A stretch of 64,000 nt of DNA from the NCBI GenBank assembly GCA_041725895.1, contig JBGRQA010000008.1:124001-188000 (forward strand), in the 5' to 3' direction. The notes beneath the pieces were generated by a model. The model was not told the DNA's origin, did no database searches, and saw only the letters and a program-made list of their open reading frames with translations. Within the stretch, counting starts at the first letter, position 1; each line of letters begins with the position of its first letter. The position numbers were made by a program, and so were the translations under genes. Shown here piece after piece: positions 25,570 to 33,618 of this stretch. The DNA is from JBGRQA01 sp041725895 (GTDB lineage Bacteria; Bacteroidota; Bacteroidia; Bacteroidales; Marinifilaceae).

Positions 25570-28560
25570 TTATATTTGTTTTTCTTTCTTATTTCTAATT
25601 TGAGTCAGGTAGCTAACCGAAGGGAGGGTATGGATCTCCTCCAACAAATGATAGTTTCGTTTTCCTCGTGCCAATTGGCTCAACCGGCTCTCCCTGTCGT
25701 TCAAATCTCCAAAGGTGATGGCTTTAGCCGGGCAAGCCTGCTGGCAAGCTGTCTTTATTTCCCCATCTCTCACCTCACGGCCCTCCAACTTGGCATTCAT
25801 CTTCCCCTCCTGAATTCGCTGCAAACACATAGAGCACTTCTCAATTACCCCCTTGGCCCTGACCGTAACATCCGGGTTTAGTACCATTCGCTTAAGATCC
25901 AGGGTCATTTCGGCTACATCCATGGTGTTCTCCGGAATGGAATCGGCCATAGTGTAATCGTACCAGTTGAATCGACGTACCTTGTAGGGACAATTGTTCC
26001 CACAGTAGCGGGTCCCGATGCATCGGTTGTACATCATTTGATTTAGTCCTTCGCTGCTGTGATTGGTAGCAGCCACAGGGCAAACATTCTCGCATGGTGC
26101 ATTGTCGCAATGCTGACACATCACAGGTTGAAAGGAAACATCCGGGTTCATTTCATCCCCCGAAAAGTAACGATCGATTCGAATCCAATGCATTTCGTGG
26201 GCTCGAATCACCTCATTCTTACCAACTACCGGAACATTGTTCTCAACCTGGCAGGCTGTAGAACAGGCCCCACATCCGATACAGGAGTTCAAATCCACAA
26301 CCATTCCCCAACGATGGTTGGGAAACTTCGGCTTCTCATAAATGGAAGCGGGTTCCATTCCTTTGTGGTGATGCTCATTACCTGCTGCCGGGTTGCGTTT
26401 GTATTCAGTCAAGGTAGCCTCACGAACGATGGGGCGATTCTCCATGGAATGGTGAGTTTGCGTAATGGCCAGTGGATACTCCTCCTCCATTTTCTCCACA
26501 TAAACATTTCTTCGGAAAAATTGTTGATAGCCCTTGACCATAGGCATTAGGGAGTATACATTGGTTCCAACCTCTTTTCCTACCTTTCCACAAACTTTTC
26601 TACCGTATCCCAATGCTATTGCAATCGTATTGTATGCCTGACCTGGTTGAACAAACACCGGCAAGTGGTATGTTCCCTCTAACTTTAGCATGCTTCCGGT
26701 TTCCAATTGCATCTCGCGTGCCTGCTGAGGAGAAATGGCAACGTAATTGTCCCAGCAAATCTTCGACAGGGGATCGGGCAACTCCTGCAACCATGGGTTG
26801 TTTGCCATTTTTCCGTTCCCCATTGCTATACTTTCGTAGAAGAAAAGTTCCAATCCCTCTCCATCATGTGTTTCCCTTAGGGCATCCATTGCTTTTGCAA
26901 CAACTGTTGAATCGAACTTATAAACAGCTTGCAGATCAGTCTGGGGTTCAAAAACACCCTGCTGTAGAGTATTGTCCCAAAAGGAATCAAAATCAGTATG
27001 ATGATCTTGAAGTTTAAATAGATTCTCTTTCCAGTAGTTTCGAATAAATTGCAGATAATCTCTCTTCTCCCCGGTCCAGTTCAGCAAAGAGCTCTGGGCC
27101 TGTCGGGTCTTAAAAAGCGGAGCAATGCCCGGTTGAACCAGACTGTAGATTCCGGTTTTCGGTTCCGCATCGTTCCAGCTCTCAAGAAAATGATGATCTG
27201 GAGCAACAAACTCTACCAATTGTGAGGTTTCGTCAGGTGCTGAAGCGAAGGAAAGCGTAAAGGGAGTATTCTTGATCCCCTGGATAAATTTGGTCGATTC
27301 GGGATAATCGTAGGCAGGATTCACTCCGTAACACAGTACCGCTTTCACTTGACCCCGGTTCATATCTTCCACCAATCGCTGCATATCCTTTCCCCTGGCC
27401 TGCTTCAATTTCAAATCGTGTTCAAACCGAATGGTTTTCCCATAGTTTTCCAACTCCTGGTTTATGGTATTCACCAGTATCTGAATATTGGGATCGTTGG
27501 ATCCGGAAACAACCAGTGACTGCCCTTTCTGCTTGAGCAATTCCCAGGCCAGCTCCTTTACATCCCGGGTCGGATGGGGCAAGGTAGAGCCCTGCTCCCC
27601 TTTCCCTTTTACTATTTCGTTGTACAAATTGGCCAGAATCAAACCTTCATCCGAGGGTTTGATGGGCACCCTGTAATCCGCATTACTTCCGGTTAACGAC
27701 ATGTTTGACTCGAACTGAATGTGCTTGGACATGGTTCCCTTTCCATCATTCAAATTCCGATTCTTCACATACTGCTTAATGTATTCGATTGGAGAAAGCC
27801 AATTCCCCATAAAATCGGCACCAAAACTAACGATCAAATGGGCCTCATCGAAGCGATAATCCGGAATCATCGCCTTCCCAAAACACTGCTGATTTGCTTC
27901 CAACAGGGCCGAAGCCGATATAGAATCGTAGCTAATCCACTCTGCTGAGGGATATCTCTTTAGAAATACCTCGATAGCCTTTTGAGTTGAAGGACTGTAA
28001 ATGGAGTGAGTCAACAGAACAATACGCCCATCCTCCGAATCACATGCATTGAGTCGTTGTATCACCTCATGATCGAGTGTAGTCCAATCAATTTTCTTTC
28101 CGTTTTTAACAGGATGTTGATAACGGGATGTGTCATACAATCCCAGTACCGAAGCCTGAACCCGGGCAGAGGTGCCTCCATTGGTAATGCCCGACAAATC
28201 ATTTCCTTCTATCTTAATTGGGCGCCCCTCACGTGTCTTAATAAGAATACTACAGTACTCACTTCCATTCATATACGAAGAAGCATAGTAGTTGGCCTTA
28301 CCGGGGATTATTTCCTCCGGTTTTATGAGGTAAGGAATGGCCTTTTGCACCTTACTTTCGCAACTGGCCACCACAGTTCCCAAGGCCAGACTGTACCCAC
28401 ACAGTTTCAGAAAGTCTCTTCGATTGCTTTTGGTATTGACGGTTTTCTCCTCGAAAATGTCCAGCGCCATTTCAAGATTTCCCTTTTGGGTAGCCTTCTT
28501 TTCAGTGGAACAATCTATGCCCTTTTTACGTTCTTCAAGACTTCTCCAGTACTTCTTCAT
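25570..28560 (-). CDS. actB: Alternative complex III iron-sulfur subunit ActB
   Basis: A 996-residue protein with a twin-arginine signal (SNRRDFLKLCGYS, about residue 45) and a following Cys that may be lipidated (VVASCES). The large N-terminal region is molybdopterin-oxidoreductase-like but has no cofactor in this family. The C-terminal part is a four-cluster ferredoxin: CIGCGACSTACQ, CQHCDNAPCENVCP, RCIGTRYCGNNCP and KCSMCLQRIQ / CQQACPAKA. It transfers electrons inside the complex. A RAYT remnant separates it from actA. Confidence 0.95.
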   Translation of the reverse strand: MKKYWRSLEERKKGIDCSTEKKATQKGNLEMALDIFEEKTVNTKSNRRDFLKLCGYSLALGTVVASCESKVQKAIPYLIKPEEIIPGKANYYASSYMNGSEYCSILIKTREGRPIKIEGNDLSGITNGGTSARVQASVLGLYDTSRYQHPVKNGKKIDWTTLDHEVIQRLNACDSEDGRIVLLTHSIYSPSTQKAIEVFLKRYPSAEWISYDSISASALLEANQQCFGKAMIPDYRFDEAHLIVSFGADFMGNWLSPIEYIKQYVKNRNLNDGKGTMSKHIQFESNMSLTGSNADYRVPIKPSDEGLILANLYNEIVKGKGEQGSTLPHPTRDVKELAWELLKQKGQSLVVSGSNDPNIQILVNTINQELENYGKTIRFEHDLKLKQARGKDMQRLVEDMNRGQVKAVLCYGVNPAYDYPESTKFIQGIKNTPFTLSFASAPDETSQLVEFVAPDHHFLESWNDAEPKTGIYSLVQPGIAPLFKTRQAQSSLLNWTGEKRDYLQFIRNYWKENLFKLQDHHTDFDSFWDNTLQQGVFEPQTDLQAVYKFDSTVVAKAMDALRETHDGEGLELFFYESIAMGNGKMANNPWLQELPDPLSKICWDNYVAISPQQAREMQLETGSMLKLEGTYHLPVFVQPGQAYNTIAIALGYGRKVCGKVGKEVGTNVYSLMPMVKGYQQFFRRNVYVEKMEEEYPLAITQTHHSMENRPIVREATLTEYKRNPAAGNEHHHKGMEPASIYEKPKFPNHRWGMVVDLNSCIGCGACSTACQVENNVPVVGKNEVIRAHEMHWIRIDRYFSGDEMNPDVSFQPVMCQHCDNAPCENVCPVAATNHSSEGLNQMMYNRCIGTRYCGNNCPYKVRRFNWYDYTMADSIPENTMDVAEMTLDLKRMVLNPDVTVRAKGVIEKCSMCLQRIQEGKMNAKLEGREVRDGEIKTACQQACPAKAITFGDLNDRESRLSQLARGKRNYHLLEEIHTLPSVSYLTQIRNKKEKQI

Positions 28561-28716
28561 ACTAAATTTTTATCTATCCAATTACTTACTTAAGTTTCGG
28601 AGTTATTAACTCTCTAACATTCATAATTCATTTTAGTCAAACTCTTTGTCAACCACCTCATCGTCGCTTTCTCCAAAGCTTTTACAATCCAAATAACGGC
28701 TGAAAGCCCTGTTTAA

Positions 28717-29000
28717 TTCAGCCCGACGGCAACGCCTCGGGGAAAAGAATATGGTCCTCCATACCGTTTATCATTATTGGAATCGAATGATTGTCTTTAA
28801 TGATTGCCCCCATATAAGCATACAACTCATTTCTATCCTCCCTTCGAATTTGCGCAACCCGATACTTAACACGAAATATTATATGAAGGTATAATTTCGA
28901 TAAAGATTGTGCCATAGTCTGTTATTAACATTAAACTGCCCTTTCAGGGCGAATTTTATTTGTGATTTCACATTCCCCAAGACGTTGCCGTTGGGCTGAA
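28717..29000 (-). mobile_element. Degenerate REP/RAYT (IS200-like) element between actA and actB
   Basis: Imperfect 28-bp inverted repeats bound the element: 28717-28744 (begins TTCAGCCCGACGGCAACG) and 28973-29000 (ends GTTGCCGTTGGGCTGAA), three mismatches. Inside is a truncated Tyr-transposase ORF. Extra hairpins GCCCTTTCAGGGC at 28939-28951 and GGCTGAA / TTCAGCC at 28698-28723 resemble the REP structures that flank RAYT genes. It interrupts the act operon spacer but no gene. No target duplication is evident. Confidence 0.7.
28745..28915 (-). pseudogene. Truncated REP-associated tyrosine transposase (Y1_Tnp)
   Basis: About 57 residues remain of a Y1_Tnp transposase of about 150: MAQSLSKLYLHIIFRVKYR, then GAIIKDNHSIPIMINGMEDHI. 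The catalytic HUH pair after MEDHI is broken: only the first His remains, and the ORF continues into the repeat (FPEALPSG) and stops at 28718. The catalytic Tyr is absent. It is inactive, but could mark a sequence mobilised in trans. Confidence 0.8.
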
Positions 29001-29081
29001 ATAAGTTGCCACTGCGTGACGGTTAGACAGCACTTAGCTTTCAAATACGAAGCACCAACTTACTATTAATACAAAGGTCAA

Positions 29082-30236
29082 TTAGTAGTGACAACGACCA
29101 CATTCTCTTCCCCCTACATTACTAACCTTCACTGTATCGATAAGGCCGGTCTCCAGTTCCCGGCGCAACTGCATGTAACCGTTCACATAGTAACCATTGG
29201 TATTGAAATCAACTGCAGTTTTATCATGGCAGTCCAAACACCAGCCCATAGACAAATCTTCCTGTTGCCGTAAGATGTGCATCTGTTCCACCGTTCCATG
29301 ACACTCCTCACATTCCCGCTTCCCCACATTTACATGCTGAGCATGGCTGAAGAAGACATGATCCGGAAGGTGGTGGATCCTTATCCATTCTACAGGCTGG
29401 TTCTTCTCTATAGCCTCATGAATCTTGTTGATCTCAAATTTCCCTGAATTGTTCCCTTCCCTTACTATCATATGACAATTCAAGCAAAGGTTTACAGAGG
29501 GAATTCCTGCCGATTTGCTCTTATCAACTTCGGAATGACAGTATCGGCAATCAATCTTATTGTCGGTTGCATGAATCTTATGCGAAAACTTAATAGGCTG
29601 GTCCGGAGCATAGTTTGGGGTACGCCCCAACTCCATTGCCCCAACAGCAAGCATCTTCACCTGGTAACCAAATGCCATAAGGAATACCAGAACCGGTACA
29701 ATTCGGTATTTAATCCTTTTGGTGAAAAACAGATCCACCAAAGCCAGTGTGATCAAAGCACCCAACAATAGAAACAGAAGCAGGGAATTAACTTCAGGTT
29801 TGGGATTTACCGCCCCAGGCCCCTTTAAATTGTGGAAGTAAGCCTGCAAATACCCCAGCTCTTCATCGGTAAAGTTGTACCCTTTATGGGATTCCTCCAT
29901 CTTCTTTCCAAGGGGCTGATTCATAATTGCCCGTAATTCGGAAATCTTCTTTTGAGCAGATGTATTGGCAATCGCCATTGCCGAAGGATTCCAATTGAGT
30001 GTATCGCTTGGGAGAATATTATGGCAGGATACGCATGATTTCGTTTTCTGTGGCACAATATATAAGCCCAGAAACAACCTTTCACCGCGTTTTTCGGGCG
30101 CAAGAAAATAATCTTCATGCGAAGCGTCTTCGGAAGACTTCGTGAGTGTATCAACATTGGAAGCCCGACAAAACCATCCTCCCGTAGTTAGAACTAATCC
30201 AACTACCAAAAGTGGGGCAAATAGTCTTTTGGTCAT
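29082..30236 (-). CDS. actA: Alternative complex III multiheme cytochrome subunit ActA
   Basis: A 384-residue protein with a signal peptide, an N-terminal single-heme region (CVSCH), two membrane helices (LLLFLLLGALITLALVDLF and VPVLVFLMAFGYQVKMLAV) and a C-terminal domain with five more motifs: CRYCH, CLNCH, CEECH, CLDCH and CGRCH. That totals six, against five reported for Rhodothermus marinus ActA. It accepts electrons from ActB and passes them to ActE or oxidases. It is the first gene of the act operon. Confidence 0.94.
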   Translation of the reverse strand: MTKRLFAPLLVVGLVLTTGGWFCRASNVDTLTKSSEDASHEDYFLAPEKRGERLFLGLYIVPQKTKSCVSCHNILPSDTLNWNPSAMAIANTSAQKKISELRAIMNQPLGKKMEESHKGYNFTDEELGYLQAYFHNLKGPGAVNPKPEVNSLLLFLLLGALITLALVDLFFTKRIKYRIVPVLVFLMAFGYQVKMLAVGAMELGRTPNYAPDQPIKFSHKIHATDNKIDCRYCHSEVDKSKSAGIPSVNLCLNCHMIVREGNNSGKFEINKIHEAIEKNQPVEWIRIHHLPDHVFFSHAQHVNVGKRECEECHGTVEQMHILRQQEDLSMGWCLDCHDKTAVDFNTNGYYVNGYMQLRRELETGLIDTVKVSNVGGRECGRCHY

Positions 30237-30639
30237 AGGTGTTATATTAATTGCAGATTGGGGTTACTATATAATTTTGAAATACTATTCTGCTAATTAA
30301 GGTCAGATGCCAATCATCCCACCATCACACTCCCAACCCCTTCTTTCATGGGAAAACCATCCGAATTCACACACACTTAACTCTCTCGCTCTCTATCAAA
30401 TATAATAAATTCAATTCTATTTCTCATCAATATTACATAAGGAATTCTAAATCATTTTCACCTTTTTATCGGCTCGGAAATATTCCTTAGAAGTGTTCAT
30501 TGGCTTAAAAGAATTCCCTTTTAACATTCTCCTTCTCATTCCCGGGATTGATCTTACTGTTTGCGATATTATGCCTATCTTTACAGTTCAGTTCAGAAAT
30601 GGGATTACCCATGAAACAATTGTTTTAAAAGACTTTTCA
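30237..30639. other. Divergent gap between actA and cysH
   Basis: About 400 bases. On the minus strand a TATATTTG (30404-30397) matches the -7 consensus and could drive actA with a 150-base leader; its -33 element is poor. On the plus strand TATCTTTA at 30576-30583 is a weak -7 candidate for cysH. No riboswitch that I recognise is present. Confidence 0.4.
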
Positions 30640-31293
30640 ATGGATTTCGAACACATTAAAGAGAAACTAACGCAATATAAGGCTGAAGGGAAGAAGATGT
30701 TTGCTACTTCCTCCTTCCAAACTCACAGTATTGCTTTACTTCATATTATCAGTCGGATCGACAACAGCATTCCGATCTATTTCATCAACACCGGTTTCCT
30801 TTTCCCGGAAACCATCCAGTACAAAGATCAGTTGGCCAAAGAATTTGGATTGAACATTATCGACACCAAATCACTGGTACCCAAATCGCAACAAAAGGAC
30901 ACCAATGGCAACCTTCTGTTTACCTGCGACCCAGACTATTGCTGCTATCTAAACAAAGTTCAGCCATTGGATGCTGTTCTTGCTGACAATGATGTCTGGA
31001 TCAATGGAGTACGCGCTGACCAGAGTGCTGTGCGAAAACAAATGAATGTGGAACAGGATGCACCTCATGGCGTTATTCGGTTTCATCCCATGCTGGATTG
31101 GAGCAAACCAGAGGTGTTCAGATACCTGAAAGAACACAATTTACCAAGACACCCTCTGGACGCTCAGGGTTATGACAGTATTGGCTGTGAACCCTGCACA
31201 AGAAAAATGGTCTTGGGAGATGAGAGAGCAGCCCGCTGGTTTGGTATGAAAAAAACCGAATGTGGGTTGAATACCGACTTGGCAAAAAAATAG
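30640..31293 (+). CDS. cysH: Phosphoadenosine/adenosine phosphosulfate reductase, Fe-S type
   Basis: About 217 residues. The PP-loop-like fold ends with the two Cys pairs of the [4Fe-4S] type: CDPDYCCYLNKVQPL and GCEPCTRKM, which mark the APS-reducing form of plants and many bacteria rather than the cluster-free E. coli type. It reduces adenylyl sulfate to sulfite for cysteine synthesis. The start is uncertain: ATG 30640 (MDFEHIKEKL) is favoured, with ATG at 30571 or 30493 possible. No other sulfate-assimilation gene is close. Confidence 0.9.
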   Translation: MDFEHIKEKLTQYKAEGKKMFATSSFQTHSIALLHIISRIDNSIPIYFINTGFLFPETIQYKDQLAKEFGLNIIDTKSLVPKSQQKDTNGNLLFTCDPDYCCYLNKVQPLDAVLADNDVWINGVRADQSAVRKQMNVEQDAPHGVIRFHPMLDWSKPEVFRYLKEHNLPRHPLDAQGYDSIGCEPCTRKMVLGDERAARWFGMKKTECGLNTDLAKK

Positions 31294-31364
31294 AACTAAC
31301 ACAGTACATTTTGAAGAAGAATCAAAAGACTCCCTTCAAAACAAACACATAAAATTCTTTTGGA

Positions 31365-32285
31365 ATGAGAGTATTGATTACCGGAGGTGCCGGATACCTG
31401 GGCACCGAACTGGCCATTCTGCTGAATAAAGACGCTGAGGTAAAAGAAATTGTTATATACGATAACCTGAGCAGAAATAACTATAATCTTTTCCTGCATT
31501 CCGGCATTAAAGGCAATAAAATAAAATTTGTAAAAGGCGATCTTCTGGATTCAAGAAAATTACAATCCATATTGAAAGATATTGATGTGGTATACCATTT
31601 GGCTGCCTGCCAGAGTAATTCCAACACCGAGATGGAACACCACATGCATGAACAGGTTAACAACTGGGGAACCGCTGAGCTAGTTTATGCCATTGAGGAA
31701 AGCGATGTGAAACAATTGATCCACCTCAGCTCTACCTCTGTTTACGGCTATTCCGATCAGGAAGTAAATATTGAATCGATACCAGCCCCAAAAACTTCAT
31801 TGGCCAATTCCCTGCTTCGTGGTGAAAAGCATTCGGAACGAATCATGAATCGTATCAATACCCAAATTATCCGATGCGGAAAATTGTTTGGTTTTGGTAC
31901 CAGCCTGCAATCAGATTCCGTACTGAACCGTTTTGTTCTTGAAGCCAATTTTGGCGGACGTCTGAGTATTGAGGGCAACGGAAATCAAAAACGTCCTTTC
32001 ATCTCCATTGAAAAAGCTGCTAAAGCTTTGGCTAATCTACTACACCAAAAAGTAGAATCAGGCATATTCAACCTGGTGGAACACAACCTATCCCTAATGG
32101 ATATCGTGGAAAAACTACAGATTCTTTACCCGGATATGGAAATGGTTTTCACCAACAATCACCTGGAACTGCCAAGCCTGTCGGTAAAACAGGATGAAAG
32201 ATTAACTTTGGAAGGAAACACACAAAGTTTCGAAGAAGAACTAAAAGAATTCAAAGCCAGTCTGTGCAGTTTCAAAACAGAATAG
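31365..32285 (+). CDS. NAD-dependent epimerase/dehydratase-like SDR, atypical active site
   Basis: A 306-residue extended SDR with the cofactor motif GGAGYLG, an acidic IYDNLSRN strand end and LIHLSSTSVYG with the catalytic Ser/Thr. The expected YxxxK is missing: the Lys in LLRGEKHSE is preceded four residues earlier by Leu, not Tyr. The fold is clear but the usual proton shuttle is absent, so it may bind rather than convert sugar nucleotides. It follows cysH by about 70 bases; no pathway is obvious. Confidence 0.8.
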   Translation: MRVLITGGAGYLGTELAILLNKDAEVKEIVIYDNLSRNNYNLFLHSGIKGNKIKFVKGDLLDSRKLQSILKDIDVVYHLAACQSNSNTEMEHHMHEQVNNWGTAELVYAIEESDVKQLIHLSSTSVYGYSDQEVNIESIPAPKTSLANSLLRGEKHSERIMNRINTQIIRCGKLFGFGTSLQSDSVLNRFVLEANFGGRLSIEGNGNQKRPFISIEKAAKALANLLHQKVESGIFNLVEHNLSLMDIVEKLQILYPDMEMVFTNNHLELPSLSVKQDERLTLEGNTQSFEEELKEFKASLCSFKTE

Positions 32286-32311
32286 CTCTCAATTCATACA
32301 AACTTATACTA

Positions 32312-32345
32312 CAAGGCCTTATCTCTTTTCCCGGATAAGGCCTTG
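32312..32345 (+). terminator. Terminator between the SDR and AI-2E genes
   Basis: CAAGGCCTTATC and its exact complement form a 12-bp stem with a 10-base loop, followed by TTGTTTCC. It lies between convergent genes and probably works in both directions. Confidence 0.8.
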
Positions 32346-32396
32346 TTGTTTCCATCGTAATTCAATCGATATTTTGAAGCATTACAGAGGAGTTAC

Positions 32397-33497
32397 CTAA
32401 ATCTTTTCTGTAAGTTTCTTAACCAGTTTGTAATTATTAAAAAACTCCTTTGCAATCACCCGAAGAATGGTATAGGAAGGAATGGCTAGAACCATACCCA
32501 GTATTCCTGCCATACTACCAGCCATAATTATTACAAGAAAAATTTCCAAAGGATGAGCATTCACACTATTGGAATAGATCAGAGGTTGAAAAAGAACATT
32601 GTCGATCACCTGAACTATGGCAAATACGATTCCCATATACCCAAGCAGAGGTAGAATTCCCGTATAAAAATCCATATCAAGATTATTGGCAACTCCAATA
32701 ATCATACCTACCACGGCACCGATCATCGGTCCAATATAAGGAATCACATTCATAAGGCCGGCAAACAACCCGATCACTACAGCAGTTCTAAAATCCAATC
32801 CTACAATTGAAAGCCCCACTGTATCGAGTAAGCCAACCAGGAATACCTCAAAGAATAATCCCACAAAGTAACGCATCAGCAATTTTTTCGACGACTCCAT
32901 AACATGCCGTACCCCTTCTTCCTGATTGGCAGGAGTAAGCATCAGCACGCCATCAACAAACAAATTACTGTCTTTTAAAAAGAAGAACGTAATAAAAGAA
33001 ATGGAAAACAAGCCAATAAAAATATCCCCAAGCGTTCCCGCCAATGCACTAAACAGGGAAGAAACATTTGAGATCTGAAGAAAGGATACAAATTTCTCCG
33101 AAATAATGGTCTGAAGCTTGAATTCTTCCCCCTCTGTAGAAAATCGGGAAGCGAAAGCCTCCAACTTTTGGATTGGTTCTGAAAGACTCTTCGCAGCAGC
33201 CTGGACATCAATTTTCGATAGCTCTTTGGCCTCTGAGGCAAACATCGGAATAAAAGTCCGGAAGAAAAGGACCATCACAAACCACAGAAGCAACAATGTT
33301 ATTCCGGCTGATAAGGCGGGAGGAATTTTCCAGCTTCTAATTTGAATCTTACCCAACAGATCTACAACTGGCCGCCCAATAAATGAAAGCACAACGGATA
33401 TCAAAATATAGGTAATGATGGAACTAAAATACCATAATATCAGCCCCATTAACACCACTCCAAGAATAATTAAAATGTATCTTCCTTTTCCGTTCAT
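32397..33497 (-). CDS. AI-2E family (PerM/YdiK-like) membrane permease
   Basis: A 366-residue protein of eight predicted helices with a long loop between the third and fourth (residues about 85-150) and the conserved GLFAGLMNVIPYIGPMIGAVVG and PLLGYMGIVFAIVQVIDN segments of the PF01594 family. Members export small molecules such as AI-2 or act as ion antiporters; the substrate is unknown here. It is encoded alone between two hairpin terminators. Confidence 0.88.
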   Translation of the reverse strand: MNGKGRYILIILGVVLMGLILWYFSSIITYILISVVLSFIGRPVVDLLGKIQIRSWKIPPALSAGITLLLLWFVMVLFFRTFIPMFASEAKELSKIDVQAAAKSLSEPIQKLEAFASRFSTEGEEFKLQTIISEKFVSFLQISNVSSLFSALAGTLGDIFIGLFSISFITFFFLKDSNLFVDGVLMLTPANQEEGVRHVMESSKKLLMRYFVGLFFEVFLVGLLDTVGLSIVGLDFRTAVVIGLFAGLMNVIPYIGPMIGAVVGMIIGVANNLDMDFYTGILPLLGYMGIVFAIVQVIDNVLFQPLIYSNSVNAHPLEIFLVIIMAGSMAGILGMVLAIPSYTILRVIAKEFFNNYKLVKKLTEKI

Positions 33498-33576
33498 AGT
33501 TTTTTAGATAGAATTGATATTTCCTCACTGATTAAAAGTAAGAAAAATTTATGTATAGAATTTGATTCCAATGAAA

Positions 33577-33600
33577 AAAGGCCTCCCATGGGAGGCCTTT
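33577..33600 (-). terminator. lon terminator
   Basis: A 24-bp perfect palindrome (AAAGGCCTCCCATGGGAGGC followed by CTTT) lies 18 bases after the lon stop on the minus strand and is followed there by a run of T. The centre is CATG, so the loop is tight. Confidence 0.8.
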
Positions 33601-33618
33601 CCATTATAACCATTCTAA

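Noticed and set aside
28621..28716. Possible acidic C-terminal coding fragment upstream of actB (minus strand, ends DKEFD)
   Set aside because: About 30 codons read open into the RAYT repeat, but no start, no known family and too short to support.
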